Notes: generated by a model not told the origin, from the sequence alone. Numbered from the stretch's first letter, positions 34,907 to 43,632 are shown. The stretch is DNA of 64,000 nucleotides from Variovorax sp. OV329 (GCF_900114785.1 NZ_FOUG01000023.1:1-64000), one strand, 5' to 3'. Program-made: numbers and translations.

Positions 34907-35362
34907 ATGAAAGTCAGCGACATCCTGCGCGTGAAGGGCAACACGCTCTTCACCATCACGCCCGACGAACCTCTGGCGGATGCCGTCAATATCATGGCCG
35001 ACAAGGACATCGGTTCGCTGGTGGTGATGGACCATGGCGACCTGGTGGGCATGCTCACCTTCCGCGAGGTGATCCTCGCCGTCGTGGCCAACGGCGGCTC
35101 GGTGGGCACCACCCTCGTGCGCAAGGCCATGGACGACCATCCGGTCACCTGCACGCTGGAGACGGACCTCGACGAGATCCGCCGCATCATGCTGGAGCGC
35201 CATGCCCGCTACATGCCGGTCATGGACAAGCGCATGCTGATGGGCGTGGTGAGCTTCTACGACGTGGCCAAGGCCGTGGTGGACAGCCAGAACTTCGAGA
35301 ACAAGATGCTCAAGGCCTACATCCGCGACTGGCCCGCGGAAGAAGAAGACGAGAAGAACTGA
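34907..35362 (+). CDS. CBS-domain pair protein
   Basis: A 151-residue cytoplasmic protein made of two CBS motifs (residues ~1-65, KVSDILRVKGNTLFTITPDE; and ~72-135, VRKAMDDHPVTCTLETDLDE). Stand-alone CBS pairs bind adenine nucleotides or SAM and modulate partner proteins. ATG 34907 has GAGAGGAG 10 bases upstream. The acidic tail (AEEEDEKN) is short. It diverges from metY, with 150 bases between, and ends before the Bug receptor on the other strand. Confidence 0.87.
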   Translation: MKVSDILRVKGNTLFTITPDEPLADAVNIMADKDIGSLVVMDHGDLVGMLTFREVILAVVANGGSVGTTLVRKAMDDHPVTCTLETDLDEIRRIMLERHARYMPVMDKRMLMGVVSFYDVAKAVVDSQNFENKMLKAYIRDWPAEEEDEKN

Positions 35363-35392
35363 GGCCGCCGCACGGGCGGCCCCGTCCGTCCG

Positions 35393-36379
35393 TCATTCCT
35401 TGATGTTGGCCGCCTGGACGATCTTCTGGTTGCGGGCGTACTCCGCCTGCACGAAGCGGCCCAGGTCCTCCGCCGAGCCACTGCCCGGCACCGCCCCCTG
35501 CTCCTGCAGCTTGGCACGCACTTCCGGGTCCTTCAGCACCGCATTGAGCTCCTCGTTCAGCCGCTTCACGGTGGCCGGCGGCGTGGCCGCGGGCGCGAAG
35601 ATGCCGGTCCAGCTGACCATCGAATAGCCCTTCAGGCCGGGCATCTCGTCGAAGGCCGGCACGTTGGGCAACGCCTCCAGCCGCTTGCTGCCGGTCACGC
35701 CCAGCGCCTTGACGCGGCCGCCGGTGATGTGAGGAATGGCGCTAGTGCTCACCAGCATGGCCAGGTCGACCTGGTTGCCGATCACGTCGGAAGCGATCTG
35801 CGCGCCGCCATGGTACGGGATGTGGGTGACGTAGATGCCGCTCTTTTCCTTGAGCAGTTCCATCGCCAGCTGCAGCACCGTGCCCACGCCCGAGGTGGCG
35901 TAGTTGAGCTTGCCCGGCGAGGCCTTGGCCAGCTTGACCAGGTCGCCGTAGTTCTGCACCGGCAGGCCCGGGCGCGCCACCAGCACCATGGGCGCGGTGT
36001 TGAGCATGCCCACCGGCGCCAGGTCCTTGAGCGGGTCGAACTTGAAGGCCGCCGGGTTGATGAGCTTGCCGATGGCGATGGCGCTGTCGGGCCCCGCCAC
36101 CAGGGTGTAGCCGTCGGGCGCGGCGTTGATCGCCTTGGCCACGCCGATGGCGCCGCCGGCGCCGGTCACGTTCTCGATCACCACCGACTGCTTGAGCCGC
36201 TCGCCCAGCCTGGTGGCGACCAGGCGGGCGTTGAAGTCGACGCTGCCGCCGGCCGAGTAAGGCACGATCAGCGTGATGGGCTTGGCCGCCGGCCAGGCTG
36301 GCTGTGCGAACGCGGCCCCGGGGAGGGCAGCGGCGACCAGCAGGGCGGCCAGGGCAATGGGTTGCTTGATCGAAGGCAT
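35393..36379 (-). CDS. Bug/TctC-family periplasmic solute receptor
   Basis: A 328-residue tripartite-tricarboxylate-type receptor. Signal peptide MPSIKQPIALAALLVAAALP cut after AFA (~25), then the family opening PAWPAAKPITLIVPYSAGGS and ENVTGAGGAIGVAKAI. Bug proteins bind carboxylates or amides, and many are orphans without TctAB membrane partners, as here. It begins 8 bases after the adenosine-deaminase-like gene, suggesting a purine-related or amide ligand. Confidence 0.87.
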   Translation of the reverse strand: MPSIKQPIALAALLVAAALPGAAFAQPAWPAAKPITLIVPYSAGGSVDFNARLVATRLGERLKQSVVIENVTGAGGAIGVAKAINAAPDGYTLVAGPDSAIAIGKLINPAAFKFDPLKDLAPVGMLNTAPMVLVARPGLPVQNYGDLVKLAKASPGKLNYATSGVGTVLQLAMELLKEKSGIYVTHIPYHGGAQIASDVIGNQVDLAMLVSTSAIPHITGGRVKALGVTGSKRLEALPNVPAFDEMPGLKGYSMVSWTGIFAPAATPPATVKRLNEELNAVLKDPEVRAKLQEQGAVPGSGSAEDLGRFVQAEYARNQKIVQAANIKE

Positions 36380-36387
36380 GGTGTGGC

Positions 36388-37479
36388 TCAGGTTCCGGAC
36401 ATGGACGGGGTGGGGGTGTCGAGCGAGGAGCCATCGCGCAGGGCGTCGAATTCGGCGGCCCACTCGTCGCGCCATTTGCGGCGCCGGCTGTCGGCAATCC
36501 AGGCGCCGTCCAGGCCGTTGAGCATGAAGCCGCGCAGGTCGTCGAGGCCAAAGCCGAAGTCCCGCACCATCATCGCCCAAGCCTGGGTAGGCGTGACCTT
36601 GTGCAGGGTCGGGTCGTCGGTGTTGGGATGGATGCGCAGGCCCAGGCCGGGCATCTTGCGGATGGGATGGTCCAGCGCCCAGCGTTCCGGCGGCAGGGTG
36701 CGCAGGTAGTAGGAATTGGTGGGCACCACGGTGAAGAGCACGCCGCGCTCGGCACACTCGCGCGCGAATTCGGGCTGGTCGACCACCGTGTAGCCATGAT
36801 CGATCCGGTCCACCTCGAGCAGTTCGACGGCGGTGCGCACGTTGGTCCAGGGCATGCCGAACTCGCCGGCGTGCGCCGTCGTCTTCAGGCCACCCTGGCG
36901 GGCTCGGCGGTAGGCCTCGAGGAACATCTCCGGCGGCCGGTCGTTCTCGCGGTAGTCGATGCCGATGCCCACAACTTCCTCCTCGCGACGGTGCGTGAGC
37001 ACCCAGTCGACCATCTCGACGGCCGCCTCGGGGCTGGCCTCGCGGTCGATGGCGGCGATCAGCCTGCCGCTGATGCCCAGGTCGTGCCGTGCGTCCTGGA
37101 TGGCGCGCACGATGGCATCCTGGGCCACCGGGTAGGCGATTCCCGAGGCATGCACCGTGCCGGTCGGGTTCCAGGAGAACTCGGCATGGCGAACGCTGTG
37201 GCTGGCGGCATCTTCCAGGTATTCGTAGGTGAGCTGGTACAGGTCGTCCGGCGACCGCACCAGTTCCGCGTCGAGCGCGCGCAGCACCCGCAGCACGCCC
37301 ACCGGCTTCTCGCCACGCGTGTAGAAGCCCTCGATTTCCTCCTGCGCCAGGGGCGAGCCGGCGCGCGCGTTGAGCGCCTCGAAGGTGGCCTTGCGCACGG
37401 TGCCGAAGAGGTGGCAGTGCAGCTCCACCTTGGGAATGGCGCGCAGGAATTCGTCGAGTGCAGCAGGGGGCATGTCCAA
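36388..37479 (-). CDS. Adenosine deaminase family protein
   Basis: A 363-residue metal-dependent amidohydrolase of the adenosine/adenine deaminase family. Metal and catalytic motifs are VELHCHLFGT (His-x-His), TAHAGEFG, DRIDHGYTV and HPNTDDPTL. It could deaminate adenosine, adenine or a related amino-purine. ATG 37479 gives MDMPPAALDEFLRAIPKVEL. It forms an operon with the Bug receptor and diverges from a LysR gene that probably regulates it. Confidence 0.85.
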   Translation of the reverse strand: MDMPPAALDEFLRAIPKVELHCHLFGTVRKATFEALNARAGSPLAQEEIEGFYTRGEKPVGVLRVLRALDAELVRSPDDLYQLTYEYLEDAASHSVRHAEFSWNPTGTVHASGIAYPVAQDAIVRAIQDARHDLGISGRLIAAIDREASPEAAVEMVDWVLTHRREEEVVGIGIDYRENDRPPEMFLEAYRRARQGGLKTTAHAGEFGMPWTNVRTAVELLEVDRIDHGYTVVDQPEFARECAERGVLFTVVPTNSYYLRTLPPERWALDHPIRKMPGLGLRIHPNTDDPTLHKVTPTQAWAMMVRDFGFGLDDLRGFMLNGLDGAWIADSRRRKWRDEWAAEFDALRDGSSLDTPTPSMSGT

Positions 37480-37555
37480 AGTCTAGGCAGCGGGTCGGTT
37501 CAGGAGAAGTTTTGAATTTCTATAATTTCATTCATTCGACTGATAACCACCAGCC

Positions 37556-38530
37556 ATGCCCGCCCAGCCACTACGAGCCCTCACGCTGCGCCAACTGCAG
37601 TGCTTCTCGGTGCTGGTGCAGGAGGGGCACTTTGGCCGCGCGGCGCAGCGCCTGTCCATCACCCAGCCGGCGCTGAGCAACGCAATCAAGCAGATGGAAA
37701 AGCTGCTGGGCGCCGAACTGCTCACGCGCACCACCCACAGCCTGGCGCTGACTCCCGTCGGCGCCGAGGTGCTGGCCCGCACCGACTTCCTGGTCAACAC
37801 GGTGGATGTGGCGCTGCGCGACATCGAGAGCACCGTGCGCCGTGGCCGCGCCTTCGTGGGGATCGGCGTGATCCCTTCGGCCAGCGACGGCGTGGCCACT
37901 GCGGTGGCCGAGTTCCTGCGCGAGAGCGGGCGCGAGCTGGAACTGGCCTGGCGTGACGCTCCCTCGACCACCCTGCTGGCCGAGGTGCGCAGCGGCCAGC
38001 TGGACTTCGCGGTGGCCGCGATCACCGAGGCACCAGGCGGCGGGCTGGCCAGCGTGGAGCTGTTCCGCGATCCGCTGGTGCTGGTTCTGCGGCGCGACCA
38101 TGCCTTGGCCGATCTGGAGGAGGTCGCCTGGGAGGCGGTGGGCAATGAGCGCCTGGTGCTGTTCGAAAGCGGCAGCATGCCGGCGCTGGGCATCCCCGCG
38201 CGGGCGCAGTTCGCGCAGGGCGCAGAGCCGTATCGGGTGGGTTATTCCGAAACCCTCTACGCCCTGGTGCGCGGCGGGCTGGCGCTGGGGCTGATGCCGC
38301 GCCTGTACACCGCCTCGCTGCGCGATCCGCAACTGGTGGTGCGGCCGCTGGCCCGGCCACGCGTGGAGCGGCGGGTGGTGCTGGTGCATCCCTCGGGCGC
38401 CACGCGCAACGAGGTGGCGAAGGAACTCATCGACTTTCTGCGCGAGCGGCTGCCTCTGGCGCCTGGCGCGCCAGCACGGCGGGTGGCTGCGAAGAAGAAG
38501 CCGGGCCGCCGGCGCGCGGCGGCTGGCTAG
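37556..38530 (+). CDS. LysR-family regulator, divergent from the deaminase operon
   Basis: A 324-residue LysR-type regulator. The HTH is LQCFSVLVQEGHFGRAAQRL ... SITQPALSNAIKQME (residues ~13-55), followed by a periplasmic-binding-like effector domain. The last ~25 residues (RRVAAKKKPGRRRAAAG) are a basic tail beyond the usual fold. Only 76 AT-rich bases separate it from the deaminase gene, so it most likely controls that operon. The effector is unknown. Confidence 0.88.
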   Translation: MPAQPLRALTLRQLQCFSVLVQEGHFGRAAQRLSITQPALSNAIKQMEKLLGAELLTRTTHSLALTPVGAEVLARTDFLVNTVDVALRDIESTVRRGRAFVGIGVIPSASDGVATAVAEFLRESGRELELAWRDAPSTTLLAEVRSGQLDFAVAAITEAPGGGLASVELFRDPLVLVLRRDHALADLEEVAWEAVGNERLVLFESGSMPALGIPARAQFAQGAEPYRVGYSETLYALVRGGLALGLMPRLYTASLRDPQLVVRPLARPRVERRVVLVHPSGATRNEVAKELIDFLRERLPLAPGAPARRVAAKKKPGRRRAAAG

Positions 38531-38534
38531 CGGC

Positions 38535-39788
38535 TCAGGCCGCTTCGGCCAGCGAACTGGCCCGCCCGCCGCCGTACAGCTCGGTGGCCGCGTGGATGGT
38601 CTCGCGAACCCGCGGGTAGATCTGCTGGTTCCACTTGCTGCCGCTGAACACCCCGTAGTGGCCCACGCCCGCCTGCAGGTGATGGGTCTTGAGGTAGGGG
38701 CGGATGCCGGTGCACAGGTCTTGCGCGGCCACCGTCTGGCCCACCGCACAGATGTCGTCGCGCTCGCCCTCCACTGTCAGCAGAACAGTGCGGCGGATGG
38801 CGGCCGGGTTGACGGTGCGATCGCCCACGGTGAGCACGCCGCGCGGCAGGTCGTAGGTCTGGAAGACGCGCTCCACCGTCTCCAGGTAGAACTCCGCCGG
38901 CAGGTCGTTGACCGCGAAGTACTCGTCGTAGAAGTTGCGGATGGCATCGGCTTGCACCGTCTCGCCGTCCACCAGGTGCTGGTAGAGCATCTCGAACTGC
39001 TTGCGGTGGCGCTGGGCGTTCATGCTCATGAAGGCCGTCAGCTGCAGGAAGCCCGGGTACACGCGCCGCATCGCGCCGGCATGCGGCCAGGGCACGCGGC
39101 TGATGAGGTTGCGGCGGAACCAGTCGATGGGCCGGTCGGTGGCCAGTTTGTTCACTGCCGTCGGGTTGACGCGGCAATCCACCGGGCCGGCCATCAGCGT
39201 CAGGCTGCACGGCGTGGCGGGGTGGTCGTCCTCCGCCATCAGCGCGGTGGCGGCCAGTGCCGCCACGCAGGGCTGGCACACCGCCACCAGGTTCGTCCCG
39301 GGGCCCATGGCCTCGATGAACTCGACGAGTTGGCGGGTGTAATCGTCCAGGCCGAAGGCGCCGTGCCACAGCGGCACGTCGCGGGCGTTGTGCCAGTCGG
39401 TGATGTAGACGTCGTGGTCGCGCAGCAGCGTGCGCACCGTTTCGCGCAGCAGCGTGGCGAAATGGCCCGAAAGTGGTGCGGCGAGCAGTACCTTGGGCTG
39501 CTCGGCCTGTACATCCTTGCGAAAGTGCAGCAGCGTGCCGAAGGGCGCGACCAGCGCCGCTTCCTCGTGCACAGCCACTTCCTGGCCGTCGACCGTCACC
39601 TGCCCGATGCCGTAGTCGGGCCGGGTGTGGGTCAGGCGCATGCGCGAGACCACATCGAAGTAAGCGGCCATGCGCCGGTTGGGCGTGCGTTCGTCCTTGT
39701 CGAACCACATGGCGCTGCCCAGCGCCTGGGCGGCCAGCCGCATCGGCGAGGTGGAATCCATCGAGGACTGGTAGAGCCGGTACAGCAT
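38535..39788 (-). CDS. phaZ: Intracellular polyhydroxybutyrate depolymerase
   Basis: A 417-residue intracellular PHB depolymerase of the PhaZ1 type of Cupriavidus, which degrades native PHB granules. The nucleophile is a cysteine in a lipase-like box, AVCQPCVAALAA (C174), as in PhaZa1. The start MLYRLYQSSMDSTSPMRLAA, HDVYITDWHNARDVPLWHGA and the GVGHYGVFSGSKWNQQIYP end are family-typical. ATG 39788; the frame extends upstream without support. It diverges from the GST gene. Confidence 0.92.
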   Translation of the reverse strand: MLYRLYQSSMDSTSPMRLAAQALGSAMWFDKDERTPNRRMAAYFDVVSRMRLTHTRPDYGIGQVTVDGQEVAVHEEAALVAPFGTLLHFRKDVQAEQPKVLLAAPLSGHFATLLRETVRTLLRDHDVYITDWHNARDVPLWHGAFGLDDYTRQLVEFIEAMGPGTNLVAVCQPCVAALAATALMAEDDHPATPCSLTLMAGPVDCRVNPTAVNKLATDRPIDWFRRNLISRVPWPHAGAMRRVYPGFLQLTAFMSMNAQRHRKQFEMLYQHLVDGETVQADAIRNFYDEYFAVNDLPAEFYLETVERVFQTYDLPRGVLTVGDRTVNPAAIRRTVLLTVEGERDDICAVGQTVAAQDLCTGIRPYLKTHHLQAGVGHYGVFSGSKWNQQIYPRVRETIHAATELYGGGRASSLAEAA

Positions 39789-39852
39789 GCAGGCGCCGCA
39801 GGCAAGTTGCGGGCCAAGCGCGCGCATGCTTTTTGCGCGCGCCGCACCGTTC

Positions 39853-39868
39853 TGGCACAGGGCTTGCA
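39853..39868 (+). promoter_or_regulatory. Sigma-54 (RpoN) promoter upstream of the GST gene
   Basis: TGGCAC (39853-39858), five bases, then TTGCA (39864-39868): a full match to the -24/-12 consensus, with GG and GC exactly ten bases apart. Transcription would begin near 39879, about 20 bases before the GST start and just before its ribosome site AAGGAG. Sigma-54 promoters need an enhancer-binding activator; none is encoded nearby. Confidence 0.65.
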
Positions 39869-39899
39869 CTTGGAGGCCCAACTCCAAGGAGCAGCGCGC

Positions 39900-40556
39900 A
39901 TGGCCAAACCCGTTCTCACCATCAGCAGCAAGAACTACGGCGCCTGGGCGCTGCGCGGCTGGCTGATGTGCAAGCTGGCCGGGTTGGACTTCGTGGAGAA
40001 GGTGATCCCGCCCGACGACCCGGCCATGAAGGCGGAGATGCTGCTGCTGTCGTCCTCCATGCTGGTGCCTTCGCTGCAGCACGGCGGCATCAAGGTCTGG
40101 GACACCCTGGCCATCGGCGAGTACCTGCACGAGATCAAGCCCAAGGCCGGCCTGCTGCCGGCCGACGCCAAGGCGCGCGCCCATTGCCGGGCCATCTGCG
40201 GCGAGATGCACTCGGGCTTCTCCTCGCTGCGCAGTTCGCTGCCGATGAACATCAAGGCGCGCTTTCCCGGCTTCAAGGTGTGGTCGCGGGCGCAAGCCGA
40301 CGTGGACCGCATCGTGGCCATCTGGCGCGAGTGCCTGGGCAGCTACGGTGGGCCCTACCTTTTCGGCGACACGCCCTGCATGGCCGACGCGATGTACGCG
40401 CCGGTGGTGACCCGCTTCATCAGCTACGACGTGGCCCTGGACAAGACCTGCACCGCCTACTGCAAGCGCATCATGGAACTGCCGGCCATGCAGGAATGGG
40501 TGAAGGCGGCCAAGGCCGAGCCGGAGGAAATCGACGAGCTGGACGCGGAGTTCTAG
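39900..40556 (+). CDS. Glutathione S-transferase family protein
   Basis: A 218-residue GST. The thioredoxin-like N-terminal domain (MAKPVLTISSKNYGAWALRG, then MLVPSLQHGGIKVWDTLAIG with the cis-proline in LVPSL and the substrate-binding DTLAIGEYL) is followed by the all-helical C-terminal domain (~85-218). The catalytic serine is probably in ISSKNYG. ATG 39900 has AAGGAG 9 bases upstream. The substrate is unknown. The sigma-54-type promoter suggests nitrogen or stress control. Confidence 0.85.
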   Translation: MAKPVLTISSKNYGAWALRGWLMCKLAGLDFVEKVIPPDDPAMKAEMLLLSSSMLVPSLQHGGIKVWDTLAIGEYLHEIKPKAGLLPADAKARAHCRAICGEMHSGFSSLRSSLPMNIKARFPGFKVWSRAQADVDRIVAIWRECLGSYGGPYLFGDTPCMADAMYAPVVTRFISYDVALDKTCTAYCKRIMELPAMQEWVKAAKAEPEEIDELDAEF

Positions 40557-40574
40557 CGCGGCTCCAGCGCGACC

Positions 40575-40931
40575 TCAAGCCGGGCGCGTGAACATGCCCA
40601 GGTCCAGCGTGGCCTCGTTGCCCAGCCACATGGCGTGGGCGGTGTGGTCGGCGTAATCGTCGCCCGTGTCGCCGTGCACCAGCACGTCCAGGCCCTGGCG
40701 CTGGGCGTCCAGCCAGCCGATCACGCGGTCGTAGTCGGCGGCGTCGAAGGCCAGCTGATAGCTCCAGTGCGGATGCGGACCCACGTTCTTCTCGTGGAAG
40801 CGGCCGATGGAGGCCGGCAATCCGGTTGAGATGGCCTGCTCGCGCATGGCGCGCGCCTGCTCGACGGTGTCGGGGCCGAAGTACACGTGCGCGTGGTAGC
40901 GCGGGTAGACGTTTTCGGGGCGGCGGGGCAT
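40575..40931 (-). CDS. DOPA 4,5-dioxygenase family protein
   Basis: A 118-residue protein of the DOPA 4,5-dioxygenase family, small extradiol-type enzymes with conserved histidines. Seen here are YHAHVYFGPDT (~12-22), HEKNVGPHPHWSYQLAFDAA (~46-65) and HTAHAMWLGNEATLDLGMFT near the end. Bacterial members are often of unknown substrate. It is convergent with the GST gene, 18 bases away, and 21 bases downstream of the SRPBCC gene on its own strand. Confidence 0.82.
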   Translation of the reverse strand: MPRRPENVYPRYHAHVYFGPDTVEQARAMREQAISTGLPASIGRFHEKNVGPHPHWSYQLAFDAADYDRVIGWLDAQRQGLDVLVHGDTGDDYADHTAHAMWLGNEATLDLGMFTRPA

Positions 40932-40952
40932 GGGGCGATTGTGAGCGCGGCA

Positions 40953-42017
40953 CTAATTTCCGCCCAGCCCCGGGGACATCGCCGCCGCGACGGCGGCCTC
41001 GCTGCGCCCCTTGTAGAAACGCAGGATGTGCTCGGAGAAGTCGCCCAGCAGGAAGCGCGCGACGGGGTCGGCGTACCAGTTGAAGCGTGTGCTCACGCGC
41101 CAGCTGACGTCCAGGCGCAACTCGGTGCCGCCATCCCGAGGGCTGAGGGTATAGGCCGAGTCGCGAAGGTCGAAGTAGTGTCCGCCGATGACCACATGGT
41201 CGTCCAGCGCACCGGCCGGGAAGGAATCGGGCGAGAAGCGGTAGCGCCAGCGGATGCGCCGGGCCGGCTCCCACTCGGTGATCAGTTCCTCGAAGTGCAC
41301 CTGCTTCTGCCACTGCACCCGGCGCACCAGGCCTTCGCCCGTGGACTCGGTCACGCCGGCCACCGGCATGGGTACGCCGATGCGGTAGGCCCAGGCGTCG
41401 CCCACTTCGCCCGGCTGGATGTCCGTCGCCTGGTTGATCTCCTGCCACACGCGCTCGGGCGGCGCGGCAATGAACACGGTGCGCGTGGTGGCGGACAGCT
41501 GCTCGGGGTTGGGAAACTGCGGTTCGATCGCCCCCAGGGCGAGCGGAAGCACCGCGAAGCTGTAGAGCGCGCGCCTGGGCCATTGGGTGACGCGGCACAC
41601 GATGCCCATCACCAGGCCACCGAGGCCGCCCAGGAGCGCGAACATCGGGATGATGATCACGGCGCAGATCAGCCCTTCGATGTACACGAGCAGCGTGCCC
41701 ACGACGAAGAGCGAGGTCGACAGCAGGGGCGCGGAAAAGTAGTAGCTCCAACTGCGCCGCTGCGTCCGCTCGGCGACATAGACCGTGACGGCGCCGCACA
41801 GCGCGGGCGCCAGGTAGATGAAGGAGCCGAGCATGGCCGAGAAGCGCTGGCCCGGCATGCCGGAGAAAGCCACCCGCAGCACCAGCGCGATGGCCGCGCC
41901 GGCGAGCACCGGCCAGAACTTGCTGAAGGGCAGGGTGCGGACCGGCTCGGCTGTCTGCCCGGCTTCGGGCGTGAGTGCGGCGGCGCGCGAAGCGCCATCC
42001 TCGTGTTCGGATTGCAT
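40953..42017 (-). CDS. Membrane protein with C-terminal SRPBCC (START-like) domain
   Basis: A 354-residue protein: four or so N-terminal helices (FWPVLAGAAIALVLRVAFSG, MLGSFIYLAPALCGAVTVYV, STSLFVVGTLLVYIEGLICA, IPMFALLGGLGGLVMGIVC), then from ~175 a polyketide-cyclase/START-like ligand-binding fold (FIAAPPERVWQEINQATDI ... HYFDLRDSAYTLSP). The fusion is unusual. Start ATG 42017 has GAGGAG upstream; ATG 42038 is also possible. It follows the methyltransferase gene on the same strand. Function unknown; a lipophilic ligand is likely. Confidence 0.72.
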   Translation of the reverse strand: MQSEHEDGASRAAALTPEAGQTAEPVRTLPFSKFWPVLAGAAIALVLRVAFSGMPGQRFSAMLGSFIYLAPALCGAVTVYVAERTQRRSWSYYFSAPLLSTSLFVVGTLLVYIEGLICAVIIIPMFALLGGLGGLVMGIVCRVTQWPRRALYSFAVLPLALGAIEPQFPNPEQLSATTRTVFIAAPPERVWQEINQATDIQPGEVGDAWAYRIGVPMPVAGVTESTGEGLVRRVQWQKQVHFEELITEWEPARRIRWRYRFSPDSFPAGALDDHVVIGGHYFDLRDSAYTLSPRDGGTELRLDVSWRVSTRFNWYADPVARFLLGDFSEHILRFYKGRSEAAVAAAMSPGLGGN

Positions 42018-42056
42018 CGTCTCTCTTCTCCTCGTCACTTTCTCTTGTTGTTGTGA

Positions 42057-42983
42057 TCAGTTGGCGCGGCGCGTCGCCGTCACCATGCAGTAGTCGAAGT
42101 CGCGCCAGAACATGCCCAGCAGCAGTGCGCAGTAGCTGGCCACGATGTGCTTGCGCCGCCAGGAGCTGAGTCGCCCGCGTGCCTTCCAGAGCTCGGCCAG
42201 CGTGAAGCGGGTGGCCAGCACCGGGATGTGCAGTGCACTGGGCGCCACGCGCCAGCGCAGCGAACGCACCTGGATGTCCTCGAAACCGCTGGCGGCGAGT
42301 GCCTTCACGAAGTCGTCGCGCACCGCGAGCGTCGGCACCGCCCAACTGTCGGCCCAGAGCCGATGCAGCCGTCCGCCGAGGCGGCTGGTCTCGCGGCGAA
42401 GCAGGAAGCCGTCCACCACCGCCAGGCGCGCGCCGGGCTTGAGCAGCCGCGCGGCCTCGCGCGCGAAGTCCGCCTTGGCTGTGCCCTGGGCGTAGCAGGC
42501 GCTTTCCACTGCCCAGGCGCCATCGGCCTTTGCGGCAGGCAATCCGGTGCGGGTGTAGTCGGCTTCCACATGCGCCATCCGGTCGGCCACGCCGGCCTGC
42601 ACATCCAGCCGGGCGGCGATGCGGTTCTGCACCGGCACGTTGGTCACCGTCACGGCGTACAGCGAGGCATGGTCGCCGACCAGCGTGCGGGCGGTGGCGC
42701 CCGCGCCGCAGCCCAGGTCGATGACGCAGCGCCGGCCCGACTCGCAGTCCGGACGGTCCAGCTGCAGCGCGCGCCCCACCACCCGGTTCATCTCCACGAG
42801 CATGCCTTCCCGGCGCAGCGGATTCAGGCCCAGGCGCCAGAAGCCGAAGTGCATGTTGTAGCTGGGGCTCCAGGCGCGGTAGTCCTCGGCCACTTCGGTG
42901 AAGTAGTCGCGTGTCTCGGCACGGGTAACCGGCGGGGCGCCTTCTTGGGCAAGCGGGAGGTCGGAACGGAGCACGCTGGGCAT
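42057..42983 (-). CDS. SAM-dependent class I methyltransferase
   Basis: A 308-residue methyltransferase. SAM motif I is VIDLGCGAGATARTLVGD (~87-104), with the acidic residue after it in LYAVTVTNV, motif II near GAWAVESACYAQ, and LLKPGARLAVVDGFLL as motif III. The fold resembles cyclopropane/sterol/tocopherol methyltransferases; the N-terminus (YFTEVAEDYRAWSPSYNMHF) fits that group. The substrate is unknown. A GbsR-type operator lies 22 bases upstream. Confidence 0.82.
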   Translation of the reverse strand: MPSVLRSDLPLAQEGAPPVTRAETRDYFTEVAEDYRAWSPSYNMHFGFWRLGLNPLRREGMLVEMNRVVGRALQLDRPDCESGRRCVIDLGCGAGATARTLVGDHASLYAVTVTNVPVQNRIAARLDVQAGVADRMAHVEADYTRTGLPAAKADGAWAVESACYAQGTAKADFAREAARLLKPGARLAVVDGFLLRRETSRLGGRLHRLWADSWAVPTLAVRDDFVKALAASGFEDIQVRSLRWRVAPSALHIPVLATRFTLAELWKARGRLSSWRRKHIVASYCALLLGMFWRDFDYCMVTATRRAN

Positions 42984-43004
42984 CTGGCTCTCCTTTATTT
43001 CGAT

Positions 43005-43024
43005 ATTTCAGTCAAAACAGAAAT
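43005..43024. promoter_or_regulatory. Candidate GbsR-type operator upstream of the methyltransferase gene
   Basis: ATTTCAGTCAAAACAGAAAT is an inverted repeat (ATTTC-N10-GAAAT) 22 bases upstream of the methyltransferase ATG. The same element with 16 of 20 identical bases occurs upstream of the adjacent GbsR-type regulator at 43657-43676. A shared operator for one regulator is the simplest reading. Confidence 0.6.
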
Positions 43025-43032
43025 TCTCGGTC

Positions 43033-43067
43033 AAAAAAAAAGCCCACCATTCAGATCATGGGCAGGC
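43033..43067 (-). terminator. Intrinsic terminator after the GbsR-type gene
   Basis: On the minus strand GCCTGCCCAT pairs with ATGGTGGGC around the stop codon, with one bulge and two wobble pairs, followed at once by nine T. It would end the regulator transcript before the methyltransferase operator, giving the two units separate promoters. Confidence 0.5.
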
Positions 43068-43632
43068 CGGATTGATTCGGGTCGGGGCGGTCGTCGGGAG
43101 CGCTGCTAGTGCCCCCACGCACGAAGCGCTGGATGCTGGCCCCTAGGCTCAGCACCTTCTCCAGCGTGCCGGGCGACAGCCGCAGCATCTCGTCGGCCCA
43201 GGTGGCCAGTCGGGTCATCAGTTCCAGGGTGGAGCGGATTCGGTCCTGGCTGTCGGCCGGCTCCTTCTGGAAGTCGGGGCTGGCCACCAGTTCGCGCAGC
43301 AGGCGGATGGTGGGGTCGAACTCGCGCTCCTTGCGCTCGCGCACTACGGTGCGGAACAGCTCCCACACGTCGACGCTGGTCTCGAAGTAGTCGCGGCGGT
43401 CGCCCAGCACGTGGGTCACGCGCACCAGGTTCCAGGCCTGCAGATCCTTCAGGCTGTTGCTCACGTTGGAGCGCGCCACGTTCAAGGTCTCGGACAGCTC
43501 CTCGGCATGCATGGGCTTGCCGTTGCAAAAGAGCAGGGCGTGGATCTGCGACACCGTGCGGTTGACACCCCACATGGAGCCCATCTCGCCCCAGTGCAGG
43601 ACGAACTTGCGTTGGATGTCGGTCAGTTCCAT
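43051..43632 (-). CDS. GbsR/MarR-type winged-helix regulator
   Basis: A 193-residue regulator of the GbsR (MarR-related) group. The wHTH spans ~20-85 (GVNRTVSQIHALLFCNGKPM, EELSETLNVARSNVSNSLKD, LVRVTHVLGDRRDYFE). A helical C-terminal half follows. Relatives sense osmolytes or choline-like compounds, but the ligand here is unknown. ATG 43632 (MELTDIQRKFVLHWGEMGS) is the family-typical start; an in-frame start at 43692 would place the operator inside the gene. It likely represses itself and the methyltransferase operon. Confidence 0.83.
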   Translation of the reverse strand: MELTDIQRKFVLHWGEMGSMWGVNRTVSQIHALLFCNGKPMHAEELSETLNVARSNVSNSLKDLQAWNLVRVTHVLGDRRDYFETSVDVWELFRTVVRERKEREFDPTIRLLRELVASPDFQKEPADSQDRIRSTLELMTRLATWADEMLRLSPGTLEKVLSLGASIQRFVRGGTSSAPDDRPDPNQSGLPMI

